From Chloroflexota bacterium (GTDB taxonomy: Bacteria; Chloroflexota; Anaerolineae; CG2-30-64-16): a stretch of 33,336 nt of DNA. A program made the position numbers and the translations under genes. The stretch lies in the NCBI GenBank assembly GCA_016876015.1, contig VGOD01000039.1, positions 1-33,336 of the forward strand. The letters run 5' to 3'. Below, piece after piece: positions 14,844-22,668 of the stretch; the first letter of the stretch is position 1; each line of letters starts with the position of its first letter. The notes beneath the pieces are model-generated. The model was given only the letters and a program-made list of their open reading frames with translations. It had not been told where the DNA came from and did not search any database.

Positions 14844-16223
14844 ATGGTCAGCGCTGATTCTTTTCCGCTCGTTCTTCCCGGTGTTCGGACAGAAGCGACA
14901 AGCGCCATGCACCTGCTGCTCCATCCGGACGCTCCTCGTTGGGCAGTCGTGAACGCCACCGGGCTGGCGGTGGCGCGATTGTGCGACGGCCAGCACACGA
15001 TCCCCCAGATCGCGGCAATCGTCGCGCAGCGCTGGTCGCAGCCGTTCGAGAGGGTGCTGCCGGACGTCGAGGCGTGCGTGGCGTCCCTGGCGCGCGCCGG
15101 TTTTCTGGAAAGGCTGCCCGCGCCGGCTGAGGTCGTGACCCCTCCCCCTGCCAGGCGTGGTTGGCGGCTGCACCTGTACCTCACCGAGAGCTGCAACCTG
15201 CGCTGTCGCCATTGCGCGGTGGTGGAAGATACGGCCGGATCCCCTCAGCTCAGCGCCGTCGTGGTTCGCGACCTGGTGGAGCAGGCCGTAGCAGCCGGCG
15301 CCGAGGGGATCGCGTTCGGCGGCGGCGAGCCGTTCCTCCATCCTGATCTGCTCGACCTCCTCGCTTACGCCGCGCCGCGCGTCAAGACCCTGCTTGCCAC
15401 CAATGCGACGCTGCTAGATGACGCCGCTGCCCAAACCCTGGTCGGCTTGGGCGTGATCGTGCAGGTGAGCCTGGACGGCCCGGATGCAGCCACGCACGAC
15501 AGCATCCGCGGCCGGGGCGCGTTCGAGCGGGCGTGGCGCGGGATCGAGCGCCTGCAACGGGCCGGCCTCGGCGAGCGGCTGGCGCTGAATGTGACCCTCA
15601 TGCGACCGAACGTCGGCCGGGTGGCCGAGATCGTCGCCCTGGCCGAGCAGCGAGGCGTGGCGGGTCTGCGCTTTGCCCCCTTGCAACATATAGGCCGCGC
15701 GGCCGCGCGCTGGGATGAGCTGGCGCCAACCCCCGACGAATATGCGGTCGCGTATCGTTTTCTCTACGGCTATCGCTCGAATGACGGCCTGACCATCAGC
15801 CCGGGCCTGCTGGGCCTGGAGCTCGACCCGCCCGAAGACGGCGCATGGTGTGGGCTGGGCCACGTGCTCCTGGTGGACGCTCGCGGCGACATCTACCCCT
15901 GCGCGCTGCTGACCGCGCCCGAGTTCCGGCTGGGCAACGTGGCAGAGACGCCTCTGGCCGACGCGTTGGCCTTCGCGAAGCTGGCAGAACTGGTGGCGCT
16001 GTGCGAACGGCGCCGCGAGGAGATCGCGAAGTGCCGCGCCTGCGCGTGGAAGCATTTTTGCCAGGGCGGGTGTCCGGGGAGCGTGTGGCGGGCGACCGGC
16101 GCGTGGTACGCGACGGATGGGTTGTGCGAGGTGAGACGGGAGTTGTTCCGTGAGCTGATCCGCAGGCAAGTCTTTCGCTTTGGCCGGTCTCCGACCGAGC
16201 CAACTCAGACGCCAGTGTCTTGA
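14844..16223 (+). CDS. PqqD-domain radical SAM/SPASM peptide maturase
   Basis: A 459-aa enzyme. Residues 1-90 are PqqD-like (LLLHPDAPRWAVVNATG, CDGQHTIPQIAAIV). The radical SAM core starts at 108, with the iron-sulfur motif C117-x3-C121-x2-C124 (ESCNLRCRHC), GGGEPFLHPDLL and VSLDGPDAATHD. The C-terminal SPASM domain has cysteines at 336, 353, 397, 400, 406, 410 and 428, a complete set for two extra clusters. SPASM enzymes modify ribosomal peptides (thioether, C-C or C-O links). The likely substrate is the 72-aa peptide upstream. ATG 14844 is chosen because the PqqD fold begins soon after; no good ribosome site is seen, and the repeat just upstream may have displaced it. Confidence 0.9.
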   Translation: MVSADSFPLVLPGVRTEATSAMHLLLHPDAPRWAVVNATGLAVARLCDGQHTIPQIAAIVAQRWSQPFERVLPDVEACVASLARAGFLERLPAPAEVVTPPPARRGWRLHLYLTESCNLRCRHCAVVEDTAGSPQLSAVVVRDLVEQAVAAGAEGIAFGGGEPFLHPDLLDLLAYAAPRVKTLLATNATLLDDAAAQTLVGLGVIVQVSLDGPDAATHDSIRGRGAFERAWRGIERLQRAGLGERLALNVTLMRPNVGRVAEIVALAEQRGVAGLRFAPLQHIGRAAARWDELAPTPDEYAVAYRFLYGYRSNDGLTISPGLLGLELDPPEDGAWCGLGHVLLVDARGDIYPCALLTAPEFRLGNVAETPLADALAFAKLAELVALCERRREEIAKCRACAWKHFCQGGCPGSVWRATGAWYATDGLCEVRRELFRELIRRQVFRFGRSPTEPTQTPVS

Positions 16224-16242
16224 TGTATCCGGGAGGATTAAG

Positions 16243-18837
16243 ATGCTCAACCGAACGACTGCACTCTGGGGCATCATCGTGACACTTCTGCTCATTGCAA
16301 CCGCATTGCTCATTGCGCGACCAGTTGTTGCTGCAACGTGCACTTCGCAAGCCAGCGGCACTTGGTCGGCTTCAAGCACCTGGAACAACTGTAACGGCAG
16401 CGTCCCGCAAACTGGCGACGATGTCGTCATCGCTGACGGGTACACGGTCACGCTGGATACGAATGCCTCCGTCGCATCCATTACCGTCGGCCAAGGGACC
16501 AGCGGCGTGCTGATCTTCGACAGCACTGCACACACTGTCACAGTAGCCGGCAGCGTGACGGTCAACAGCGGCGGCATCTTCATCACCCAGGCATCCGGCG
16601 CCGCGACGCACAGCCTGAGCATCGGTGGCAACCTGACCAATAACGGGACGTTCGACATGTCGCGCGGCGGGTCCACGCTGATCTGCAACGTGACCTTCAA
16701 CAAGAATGGCAACCAGACGATCAGCGGTACGGGATCAACTACTCGATTCAATCTGATCACGCTGAACATGGGATCTTCCCGCGACAACACGTTGCAGATT
16801 TCGTCGAGCAACTTCAGCGTACCCTCTACGGGTTTTATCGATACCAGCACTGGCATTCAGAATGGCACTCTGCGACTCTCCGGTTCGTTTTCGCTTTCCA
16901 ATCGGGTGTTCACAGGAAGTTCGCCGGCCGTAATTCCGGCTACCGGTGGATTCTGGTTGGACAACGCCAATGTCACGGGGGTTGCCTGGAATGGTTCATA
17001 CCAGTTGAGCGGGCAACTGCGGGTGTCGGCCGGCACACTCAACCTGGGCACGACGGACGATAACTCGCTCAGGTACCGTACTGACTCTGTGATTACATTG
17101 GAAGGCGGAACGGTGAGTATTGCTGGCAGGCTAGCCCGGGACACCAATTCCAACTCGAATACAACTACCTACAACCAGAGCGGCGGAACTATAACCGTGG
17201 TAACGAGTGCATCTACCGCTACCACCCGCGCAGGTTTCGACATCGGCGCCTCAGGCTCCTCTTTTACAATGAGTGGCGGGAACATTGTGATCCAGAATGC
17301 TACCAGCAACACGGATGCCAATGGCGGTGACTATTTTGTCGCGGCCTCGACTACCAACGTTACTGGCGGTACTCTCCAGGTCGGGAATAGTTCCACCTTA
17401 TCAGGGCAGACCATTCGTATCAAGAGCAGTGCGCCTGTTTACAACTTGACCGTGTACACGACAAACGCGCCTACTGCCAAACTACTCACCAATGCGCTGA
17501 CTGTGAAAGGGGATGTCAACATCCAATCCGGTGCTACCCTCGATGCCAACAACATTGACATGAATGTGGCCGGCAACTGGACTAACAACGGGACTTTCAC
17601 CCCTGGCAGCGGCACGGTGACGTTCAACGGCACGACGACCATCTCGGGCAGCAGCACCAACTCGTTCAACAACGTGACGATCAGCAGCAGCCTGACCGCG
17701 CCGAGCGGCACCCTGAACGTGGCCGGTACCTGGACGAACAACGGCACGTTCACCCACAACAGCGGCACGGTGACGTTCAACGGCACGACGACCATCTCGG
17801 GCAGCAGCACCAACTCGTTCAACAACGTGACGATCAGCAGCAGCTTGACCGCGCCGAGCGGCACGATGAACGTGGCGGGCAACTGGACCAACAACGGCAC
17901 GTTCACCCATAGCAGCGGCAAAGTCACCTTCAACCGCAGCGGCACGTCCACGTTCAGCGGGTCGAGCACCACCACCTTCTACGACCTGGAGATCAGCAGC
18001 AACACGATTCTGGATGTGAGCACGAACACTCTGTTCGACGCCACCGACTCCGTCCGCAACAAGGGCCAGCTCAAGCAGACGCAGACCGTCAGCTCGGGCG
18101 CCGTGAGCTTCCTGAACGTCTCGTCAGGCACCTACTACGGCCTCGTGATCACTCCCACCACCAGCATGGGCAGCACGACGGTGACGATCTACGGCGAGCA
18201 GGCGTGCAGCGAGCCGCCGAACATCGGCACCGGCGGGACGCTGATCAAACGCTGCTACGTGATTGCACCGACCAGCACGGCGAATGCCACGACCAAATTC
18301 TGGTATGACACTACCTACGAAAGCAACGGCCTGTCCCAGAGCGCCGTGCAGATCTTCCACGAGGAGACCTCGCCGCAGTTGTGGCGTTTGCAGGGCGATC
18401 GCAGCTACGGTAGTTCAGGGTCGGACAACTTCAGGTACGTGCAGGTCGGCACCACCAGCTACTCGCGCTTTGCGGCCGGAGTGGAGGGCACGAATCTCAT
18501 CGCCCTGGCCTCCTTCACCGCGGCGCCCACGGCCGGCGGCGTGTTGTTGACCTGGGAGACCGTTTGCGAGCTGGACACCGCCGGCTTCAATCTGTGGCGT
18601 GGCGACGCGCCGGACGGCCCCTACGCCAGGATCAACCCCACGCTGATCCCTGCGGCCGGCGGCCCGACCTGGGGCGCCAGCTATACGTTCACCGACGCGA
18701 CGGCGGCCGATGGCGCAATTCACTACTACAAACTCGAGGAAGTGAACGTCTACGGCCTGAGCGCCTTCCATGGCCCGACGGCCGTCACCGTCGGCATGGC
18801 CCAGGGCCGGCGCTATCTGCCGCTGGTGGGCCGCTAG
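16243..18837 (+). CDS. Large secreted beta-repeat protein with tandem 51-aa units
   Basis: An 864-aa exported protein. ATG 16243 has GGGAGGA a few bases upstream. Residues 1-30 are a signal peptide (LWGIIVTLLLIATALLIA, cleavage near VVAA). Most of the body is Ser/Thr/Asn/Gly-rich and looks like a parallel beta-helix (repeated SVTVNSGG-, NLTNNGTF-like strands). Three tandem units of 51 residues begin at VAGNWTNNGTF (17566, 17719, 17872). The C-terminal 120 residues have a Fn3-like domain (LLTWETVCELDTAGFNLWRG) common in Chloroflexota exoproteins, and the protein ends RRYLPLVGR, which may be a surface-sorting tail. It lies 19 nt after the radical SAM gene, so it is probably cotranscribed. Its role is unknown; a matrix or adhesion protein, possibly a target of the peptide system, is a guess. 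Confidence 0.82.
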   Translation: MLNRTTALWGIIVTLLLIATALLIARPVVAATCTSQASGTWSASSTWNNCNGSVPQTGDDVVIADGYTVTLDTNASVASITVGQGTSGVLIFDSTAHTVTVAGSVTVNSGGIFITQASGAATHSLSIGGNLTNNGTFDMSRGGSTLICNVTFNKNGNQTISGTGSTTRFNLITLNMGSSRDNTLQISSSNFSVPSTGFIDTSTGIQNGTLRLSGSFSLSNRVFTGSSPAVIPATGGFWLDNANVTGVAWNGSYQLSGQLRVSAGTLNLGTTDDNSLRYRTDSVITLEGGTVSIAGRLARDTNSNSNTTTYNQSGGTITVVTSASTATTRAGFDIGASGSSFTMSGGNIVIQNATSNTDANGGDYFVAASTTNVTGGTLQVGNSSTLSGQTIRIKSSAPVYNLTVYTTNAPTAKLLTNALTVKGDVNIQSGATLDANNIDMNVAGNWTNNGTFTPGSGTVTFNGTTTISGSSTNSFNNVTISSSLTAPSGTLNVAGTWTNNGTFTHNSGTVTFNGTTTISGSSTNSFNNVTISSSLTAPSGTMNVAGNWTNNGTFTHSSGKVTFNRSGTSTFSGSSTTTFYDLEISSNTILDVSTNTLFDATDSVRNKGQLKQTQTVSSGAVSFLNVSSGTYYGLVITPTTSMGSTTVTIYGEQACSEPPNIGTGGTLIKRCYVIAPTSTANATTKFWYDTTYESNGLSQSAVQIFHEETSPQLWRLQGDRSYGSSGSDNFRYVQVGTTSYSRFAAGVEGTNLIALASFTAAPTAGGVLLTWETVCELDTAGFNLWRGDAPDGPYARINPTLIPAAGGPTWGASYTFTDATAADGAIHYYKLEEVNVYGLSAFHGPTAVTVGMAQGRRYLPLVGR
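17566..18024 (+). repeat. Three tandem 153-bp units in the secreted protein gene
   Basis: Units at 17566-17718, 17719-17871 and 17872-18024, each 51 codons. Units 1 and 2 are nearly identical at the DNA level over most of their length (for example ACGGTGACGTTCAACGGCAC in both), while unit 3 diverges after about 25 codons. Synonymous sites are conserved too, so the duplication is recent or kept by recombination, and copy number may vary between strains. Confidence 0.9.
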
Positions 18838-18847
18838 GGGCGGCGCG

Positions 18848-19939
18848 ATGCCACGCGCCGCGTATCGTTTCTTCGATGCGCCCTTTGTGGTAGAAACCGA
18901 CTCGGCCGCCTTCCTGGCGCAATTCGACGCCGCGTACGAGCGATTCAGGGCTGAAGAGGAGGCTGGGGCGCCGGTCTACCGGGTGACGCTCGCAGGCCGG
19001 CCGGCGGCCGAGATCGAGGGGGAAACCTGGCGCTCGACGGATGCCGAGGCGCTCAGCACCTACGCCTACAACGCCTTGCTGAACGCGGCCACCGCCAGGG
19101 TGTGCAGTCACTTCTTGTTTCACGCCGCGGCCGTGATTGCGCCGGCCGGCAGCGGGGTCATCCTGGCGGCCGGCGCCGGGCTGGGCAAGACGACGCTGAC
19201 CGTCGCCCTGTTGCAGCGTGGCTACGCCTTCCTCTCCGATGACGTGGCCGCGGTCGGCCGGACCGACGGCCGGCTCTATCCTTTTCCGCGGCGGCTGGGG
19301 GTGCGGGTCACGGGCGGCCGGCCCGGTGAAAAGCGTCTGCTCGACGTGACGGAGATCGCGCCGGGCAGTCTGAGCGGTTCGGCTGGCTCAGGCTGTCCGG
19401 CGCGTTTTTTGTTCCTGCTGACAGACGCCAGCGAGCCGGCCACGAATTTCAGATACCTGGTGCTCGACCGCGCCGACGAAGGGTTGCTGGCCGATCTGCG
19501 AGCCGTTTCAGGGGTGCAGGCGGTACACGCGGCGCAGAGCCAACCCTATCCCGTCCTGTGGGTTGACCTGGCGCGCGGGGCCTGGCCCACGAGCGAACCG
19601 GCCATCCAGGCGCTCTGCCGACGGCGCGAGGTCTTGTTGTTCGAGGCAACGGCCGGCCCGGCCGCGCCGCCCGATTTCAGCGTCCGTCCCGAGCTGACCC
19701 GTCTCGCGGCCACCGGGGCCGCCCAGGCGCTGCTCGGCCATCTCAAGGGCGGGCCACGCTCGGCGCTGCTCGACCAGGTCTTCGGCGGCAGCGCGACCCG
19801 GCTCTACCTGGCGCTCGTCGGCCTGGCCGACCGCATGGTCTGCTACCGGCTGCGCGTGGGCCGACTGGATGGGATGATCGAGACGATCATGGCGACGACG
19901 AGTGAGCTTGAGAAATTGAGTGCCCATGTCCCCTCATAG
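18848..19939 (+). CDS. HprK-like P-loop serine kinase
   Basis: A 363-aa protein related to the C-terminal half of HPr kinase. The P-loop is GAGLGKTTLT (G113-K114-T115), preceded by HFLFHAAAV, and the HprK-type DD motif is AFLSDDVAAV (D131-D132). The classic HprK signature further on is not recognisable. HprK-like proteins of this kind occur in RiPP loci (one phosphorylates a C-terminal Ser of the lasso peptide paeninodin) and in PqqD/nucleotidyltransferase loci of unknown function. ATG 18848 is 10 nt after the secreted protein gene. The end overlaps the C25 peptidase start. The substrate may be the 72-aa peptide or a carrier; this is inference from context. Confidence 0.8.
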   Translation: MPRAAYRFFDAPFVVETDSAAFLAQFDAAYERFRAEEEAGAPVYRVTLAGRPAAEIEGETWRSTDAEALSTYAYNALLNAATARVCSHFLFHAAAVIAPAGSGVILAAGAGLGKTTLTVALLQRGYAFLSDDVAAVGRTDGRLYPFPRRLGVRVTGGRPGEKRLLDVTEIAPGSLSGSAGSGCPARFLFLLTDASEPATNFRYLVLDRADEGLLADLRAVSGVQAVHAAQSQPYPVLWVDLARGAWPTSEPAIQALCRRREVLLFEATAGPAAPPDFSVRPELTRLAATGAAQALLGHLKGGPRSALLDQVFGGSATRLYLALVGLADRMVCYRLRVGRLDGMIETIMATTSELEKLSAHVPS

Positions 19940-22445
19940 CCGCCGCGTCACCAGTATGCCAAGGGCAGTTGTTCATGCCGGGCGCACCGCCACAGCGGCT
20001 GAAACCGGCACGCGGATGCACGCGGAGACCGCGGACGACGCGGATATTTTTCGGCCTTGTCCGCGTCCTCCGCGTAATCCGCGTAGTCCGCGTCCCGTTT
20101 TCGGAACAGGCTTTTGGGGAGAGGCCGGTTTCCCCCAGACTTGGGAAGGCCGGGGGGCGCTGGTTCTGCTCCTACTCCTGACCTGGCTGATGCTGGCCCC
20201 CACCGCGGTTCGTAGTGACGACTTCAGTCGTTCCATGCGGCCGAAAGCGACTGCCTGCCCTGGCGGTCAGGCCAGGGAAGTCGCTACTACGAACTTCCTT
20301 CCTCTCAAGGTCTTCGTAGACCAGGATGGCATCGTGCAGCTCACGGCCGCCGACCTGACCGGCGCCGGCTGGGATTTGGCGGAGCTCGACCCGCACACGC
20401 TCCGGCTGACGAACCTGGGCGCGGAAGTGGCATTGTGGACGCCGGGCGGCGACGATGGCTTCTTCGATCCGGGCGACGTCGTCCTCTTCTACGGCCGCGC
20501 CGCGACCGGGCCATACACGCGGGGCAACGTCTATTGGCTGCCGGCCGGCGCCGCGCCCGGCCGGCGCATGGCCGAACGGGATGCCGCGCCAGTGCACGGC
20601 TACCCGGTCGCGACGAGCTGGCCGACGACCATTCATGCCGAACAGGATATTGCGCCGTGGGGCTACTGGCAGAATCCGCCCGGCCGCGAGACGCAAGATC
20701 ACTGGTACTGGACCGGGCCGCTCACCGCGCCGGCTACCGCAACGCTGCCTTTCGCGATGCCGCCGTTCGACGATGCGGACGCGACTATGCTGCGAGTGGC
20801 TCTGGCCGGCAAGACCGACGACGCCAGCGCCGATCCCGACCATCACACGCTCGTCTCGTTGAACGGTGCCCCCCTCGTCGAGGCCCGCTGGAACGGACAG
20901 ATCGAGTTTCAGCACACGGTTGCGTTCTCGCCCACCCTGCTGTTGACCGGCGTCAACACCGTGACCGTAGCATCGCTCGGTGGAACCGGCGCGACGGTTG
21001 ACGAGCTTTACGTCAACTGGCTGGAGGTGGACTACGCCGCCAGCTACGTGGCTCAAGGAGATCGCCTGGCCTTCGCCGCGCCCGCTGCGGACGCCTACCG
21101 GTTTGAGGTAGCCGGTTTCACCAGTCCAGACGTGGAGGCGTTCGATCTCACCGACCCGGAACGACCCGTCAGGCTGCTGAACGTTCAGGCTGCACCAGAG
21201 ACCGGCGCTTTTACCGCCATCCTCGAGGATCGGCCGGCCGCCGCGACGCGCTACCTGGCCCAGACCGCGGCAGCTCGCCGACCGCCGGCCGGCTTGATCG
21301 CAGACGCACCTTCCGATTGGCGCTACCCGGCCAATGGCGCCGACGAGATCATCGTCACCTACGATGGTTTCTACACCGACACGCTGCCGCTCGCGGCCTA
21401 CCGCCAGGGTCAGGGCTTGCGCGTGGCGGTTGTGCGCCTCACAGATGTTTACGATGAGTTCGCCGCCGGCCTGGCAACCCCCCAGGCGATCCGCGACTTC
21501 CTGGCCTATGCGTACCACCATTGGACGCCGCCCGCGCCGCGCTGCGTCCTGCTGGTCGGCGACGCCAACCTGGACTACCGGGATCGTTTCCGAACGGGCC
21601 GACCCAACTTCGTGCCCACCTTCATCTTCGACGCGGACGACGTGGGTCAGACTGCCAACGACACCTGGTTCGGCCAGGTGACGGGCAACGCGCCCGTGCC
21701 CGATCTGGCCGTGGGCCGGCTGCCTGCCCGCAGCCCGGACGACGTGCGCACCATGGTCGCGAAGATCATCTCCTACGAGACCGCGCCGGCCGACATCTGG
21801 CAGGGCCGGCTGATGTTCGTGGCCGACAACGTGCCGGAACATCAGGCCGCCGCGGAGTGGTGGGCAGCCCAGGTATCCGGCGGCTTTCGGGTCCAGCGCG
21901 TCTTTGCTGGCCGCTATCCGCCCGGCAACCCGGCCGACGACATCGTCCGGGGGATCAACCAGGGCGCATCCCTGGTCACCTACGTGGGCCACGGCAACTT
22001 CGACCGCTGGGGCGTCTGGAGCGGCGGGCGGCTGTTCGACGTGACGATGGTCAGCCTGCTGACCAATCGTGAGCGCCTGCCCGTGGTCATCACGGCCGAC
22101 TGTCTGAACGGCTTCTTCGTCCACCCCTACACCGACGACACGATGGCCGAGGCGTTGGTGCGTAAGGCCGACGGCGGCGCCATCGCGGCCTGGAGTCCCA
22201 CCGCGCTCGGCTGGCTTTCCCACCAGGTCATCCTGTTCGAGGAGTTCTCCCGTGCCCTGTTTAGCGCGCCTGTCCCGATGTTGGGCGATGTCACTGTGAC
22301 GGCCAAGCGCAACGCGTTTGCCCAGGGCGTCAGCTCGGAGATGATCGAGAGCTTCACCCTGTTCGGCGATCCCGCACTGCGCCTGCGGCTGATGGCTGTC
22401 CGGGGCGGCCACCTGCCCATGATCGTCAAAGGCGGGAGGCCATGA
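19926..22445 (+). CDS. Gingipain-type C25 cysteine peptidase, secreted, with repeat-derived N-terminus
   Basis: About 839 aa from ATG 19926 (overlapping the kinase end). The peptidase domain occupies the last 380 residues: LLVGDANLDYRD, PDLAVGRLPARS, catalytic His in TYVGHGNFDRWG (H689) and catalytic Cys in VITADCLNGFF (C726). A beta-rich domain precedes it. The N-terminus is odd: residues about 16-57 are read from a dispersed palindromic repeat (19971-20096); a hydrophobic signal-like helix (GALVLLLLLTWLMLAPTAV) starts only near residue 76; and 29 codons after it come from a second palindrome (20208-20294). The true start is therefore uncertain, and export may be impaired. No type IX sorting domain is at the C-terminus. 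It may process the secreted or modified peptide products. Confidence 0.82.
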   Translation: MSPHSRRVTSMPRAVVHAGRTATAAETGTRMHAETADDADIFRPCPRPPRNPRSPRPVFGTGFWGEAGFPQTWEGRGALVLLLLLTWLMLAPTAVRSDDFSRSMRPKATACPGGQAREVATTNFLPLKVFVDQDGIVQLTAADLTGAGWDLAELDPHTLRLTNLGAEVALWTPGGDDGFFDPGDVVLFYGRAATGPYTRGNVYWLPAGAAPGRRMAERDAAPVHGYPVATSWPTTIHAEQDIAPWGYWQNPPGRETQDHWYWTGPLTAPATATLPFAMPPFDDADATMLRVALAGKTDDASADPDHHTLVSLNGAPLVEARWNGQIEFQHTVAFSPTLLLTGVNTVTVASLGGTGATVDELYVNWLEVDYAASYVAQGDRLAFAAPAADAYRFEVAGFTSPDVEAFDLTDPERPVRLLNVQAAPETGAFTAILEDRPAAATRYLAQTAAARRPPAGLIADAPSDWRYPANGADEIIVTYDGFYTDTLPLAAYRQGQGLRVAVVRLTDVYDEFAAGLATPQAIRDFLAYAYHHWTPPAPRCVLLVGDANLDYRDRFRTGRPNFVPTFIFDADDVGQTANDTWFGQVTGNAPVPDLAVGRLPARSPDDVRTMVAKIISYETAPADIWQGRLMFVADNVPEHQAAAEWWAAQVSGGFRVQRVFAGRYPPGNPADDIVRGINQGASLVTYVGHGNFDRWGVWSGGRLFDVTMVSLLTNRERLPVVITADCLNGFFVHPYTDDTMAEALVRKADGGAIAAWSPTALGWLSHQVILFEEFSRALFSAPVPMLGDVTVTAKRNAFAQGVSSEMIESFTLFGDPALRLRLMAVRGGHLPMIVKGGRP
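19971..20096 (+). repeat. Dispersed CGCGGA-rich palindromic repeat, copy B
   Basis: 126 bp, matching 1998-2124 from GTTCATGCCGGGCGC to AGTCCGCGTCCC in the same orientation. Left-half words such as CACGCGGAGACCGCGGACG pair with right-half TCCGCGT words around a TTTTTCGG turn. Here it is translated as part of the C25 peptidase N-terminus (Arg/Pro/Ala-rich, RPCPRPPRNPRSPRP), upstream of the signal-like helix. Confidence 0.78.
20208..20294 (+). repeat. 87-bp palindromic element in frame in the C25 peptidase gene
   Basis: The ends GTTCGTAGTGACGACTTC and GAAGTCGCTACTACGAAC are inverted repeats, matching 16 of 18 bp. An inner CTGCCCTGGCGGTCAGGCCAGG adds a second stem. The length, 87 bp, is 29 codons, so the frame continues. 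It sits just after the signal-like helix, at the join to the mature protein. Confidence 0.8.
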
Positions 22446-22493
22446 CCGCCATAGGCATCAAGCTAAGGTCGTTCTGGTCTCATAGCGTGCTCG

Positions 22494-22640
22494 TCAGGGG
22501 TCTGCGACCCCGCCTTGACCACTTGTTTGGCTGCTTCTGGCGGCGACCGTCGTCAGCAATGGGGCGTCGGCGCTGCTCGACCGGGGAGTACACTGCCTGC
22601 CGTAAGCAGTCGCCGCGCCCCGACCGCCGGTCGCAGACCG
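22494..22640 (+). repeat. Hairpin-bounded repeat in the C25 / MNT-protein gap
   Basis: The 223-bp gap after the C25 stop holds AGGGGTCTGCGACCCC near its left end and GCCGGTCGCAGACCGGC near its right end, both short hairpins with a TGCGA/TCGCA turn. The same motif (GGGGGTCGCAGACCCCC) is in the element at 27769-27886. An open frame of 75 codons starts at ATG 22442 and overlaps the C25 stop, but its composition (Arg/Ser-rich, no family) suggests it is read-through of the repeat rather than a gene. No other gene is seen in the gap. Confidence 0.55.
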
Positions 22641-22668
22641 GCAGTGAGCTGCCGAAAGGCTTAGCTTG

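Noticed and set aside
15414-16856. 480-codon open frame on the - strand
   Set aside because: Covers the radical SAM gene and the start of the secreted protein in antisense; no motifs.
20172-22412. 746-codon open frame on the - strand
   Set aside because: Shadow of the C25 peptidase gene in high-GC DNA; composition is His/Arg/Gly-rich without domains.
19926-22445. Type IX secreted gingipain
   Set aside because: No C-terminal sorting domain and no Por/Spr components are in the window.
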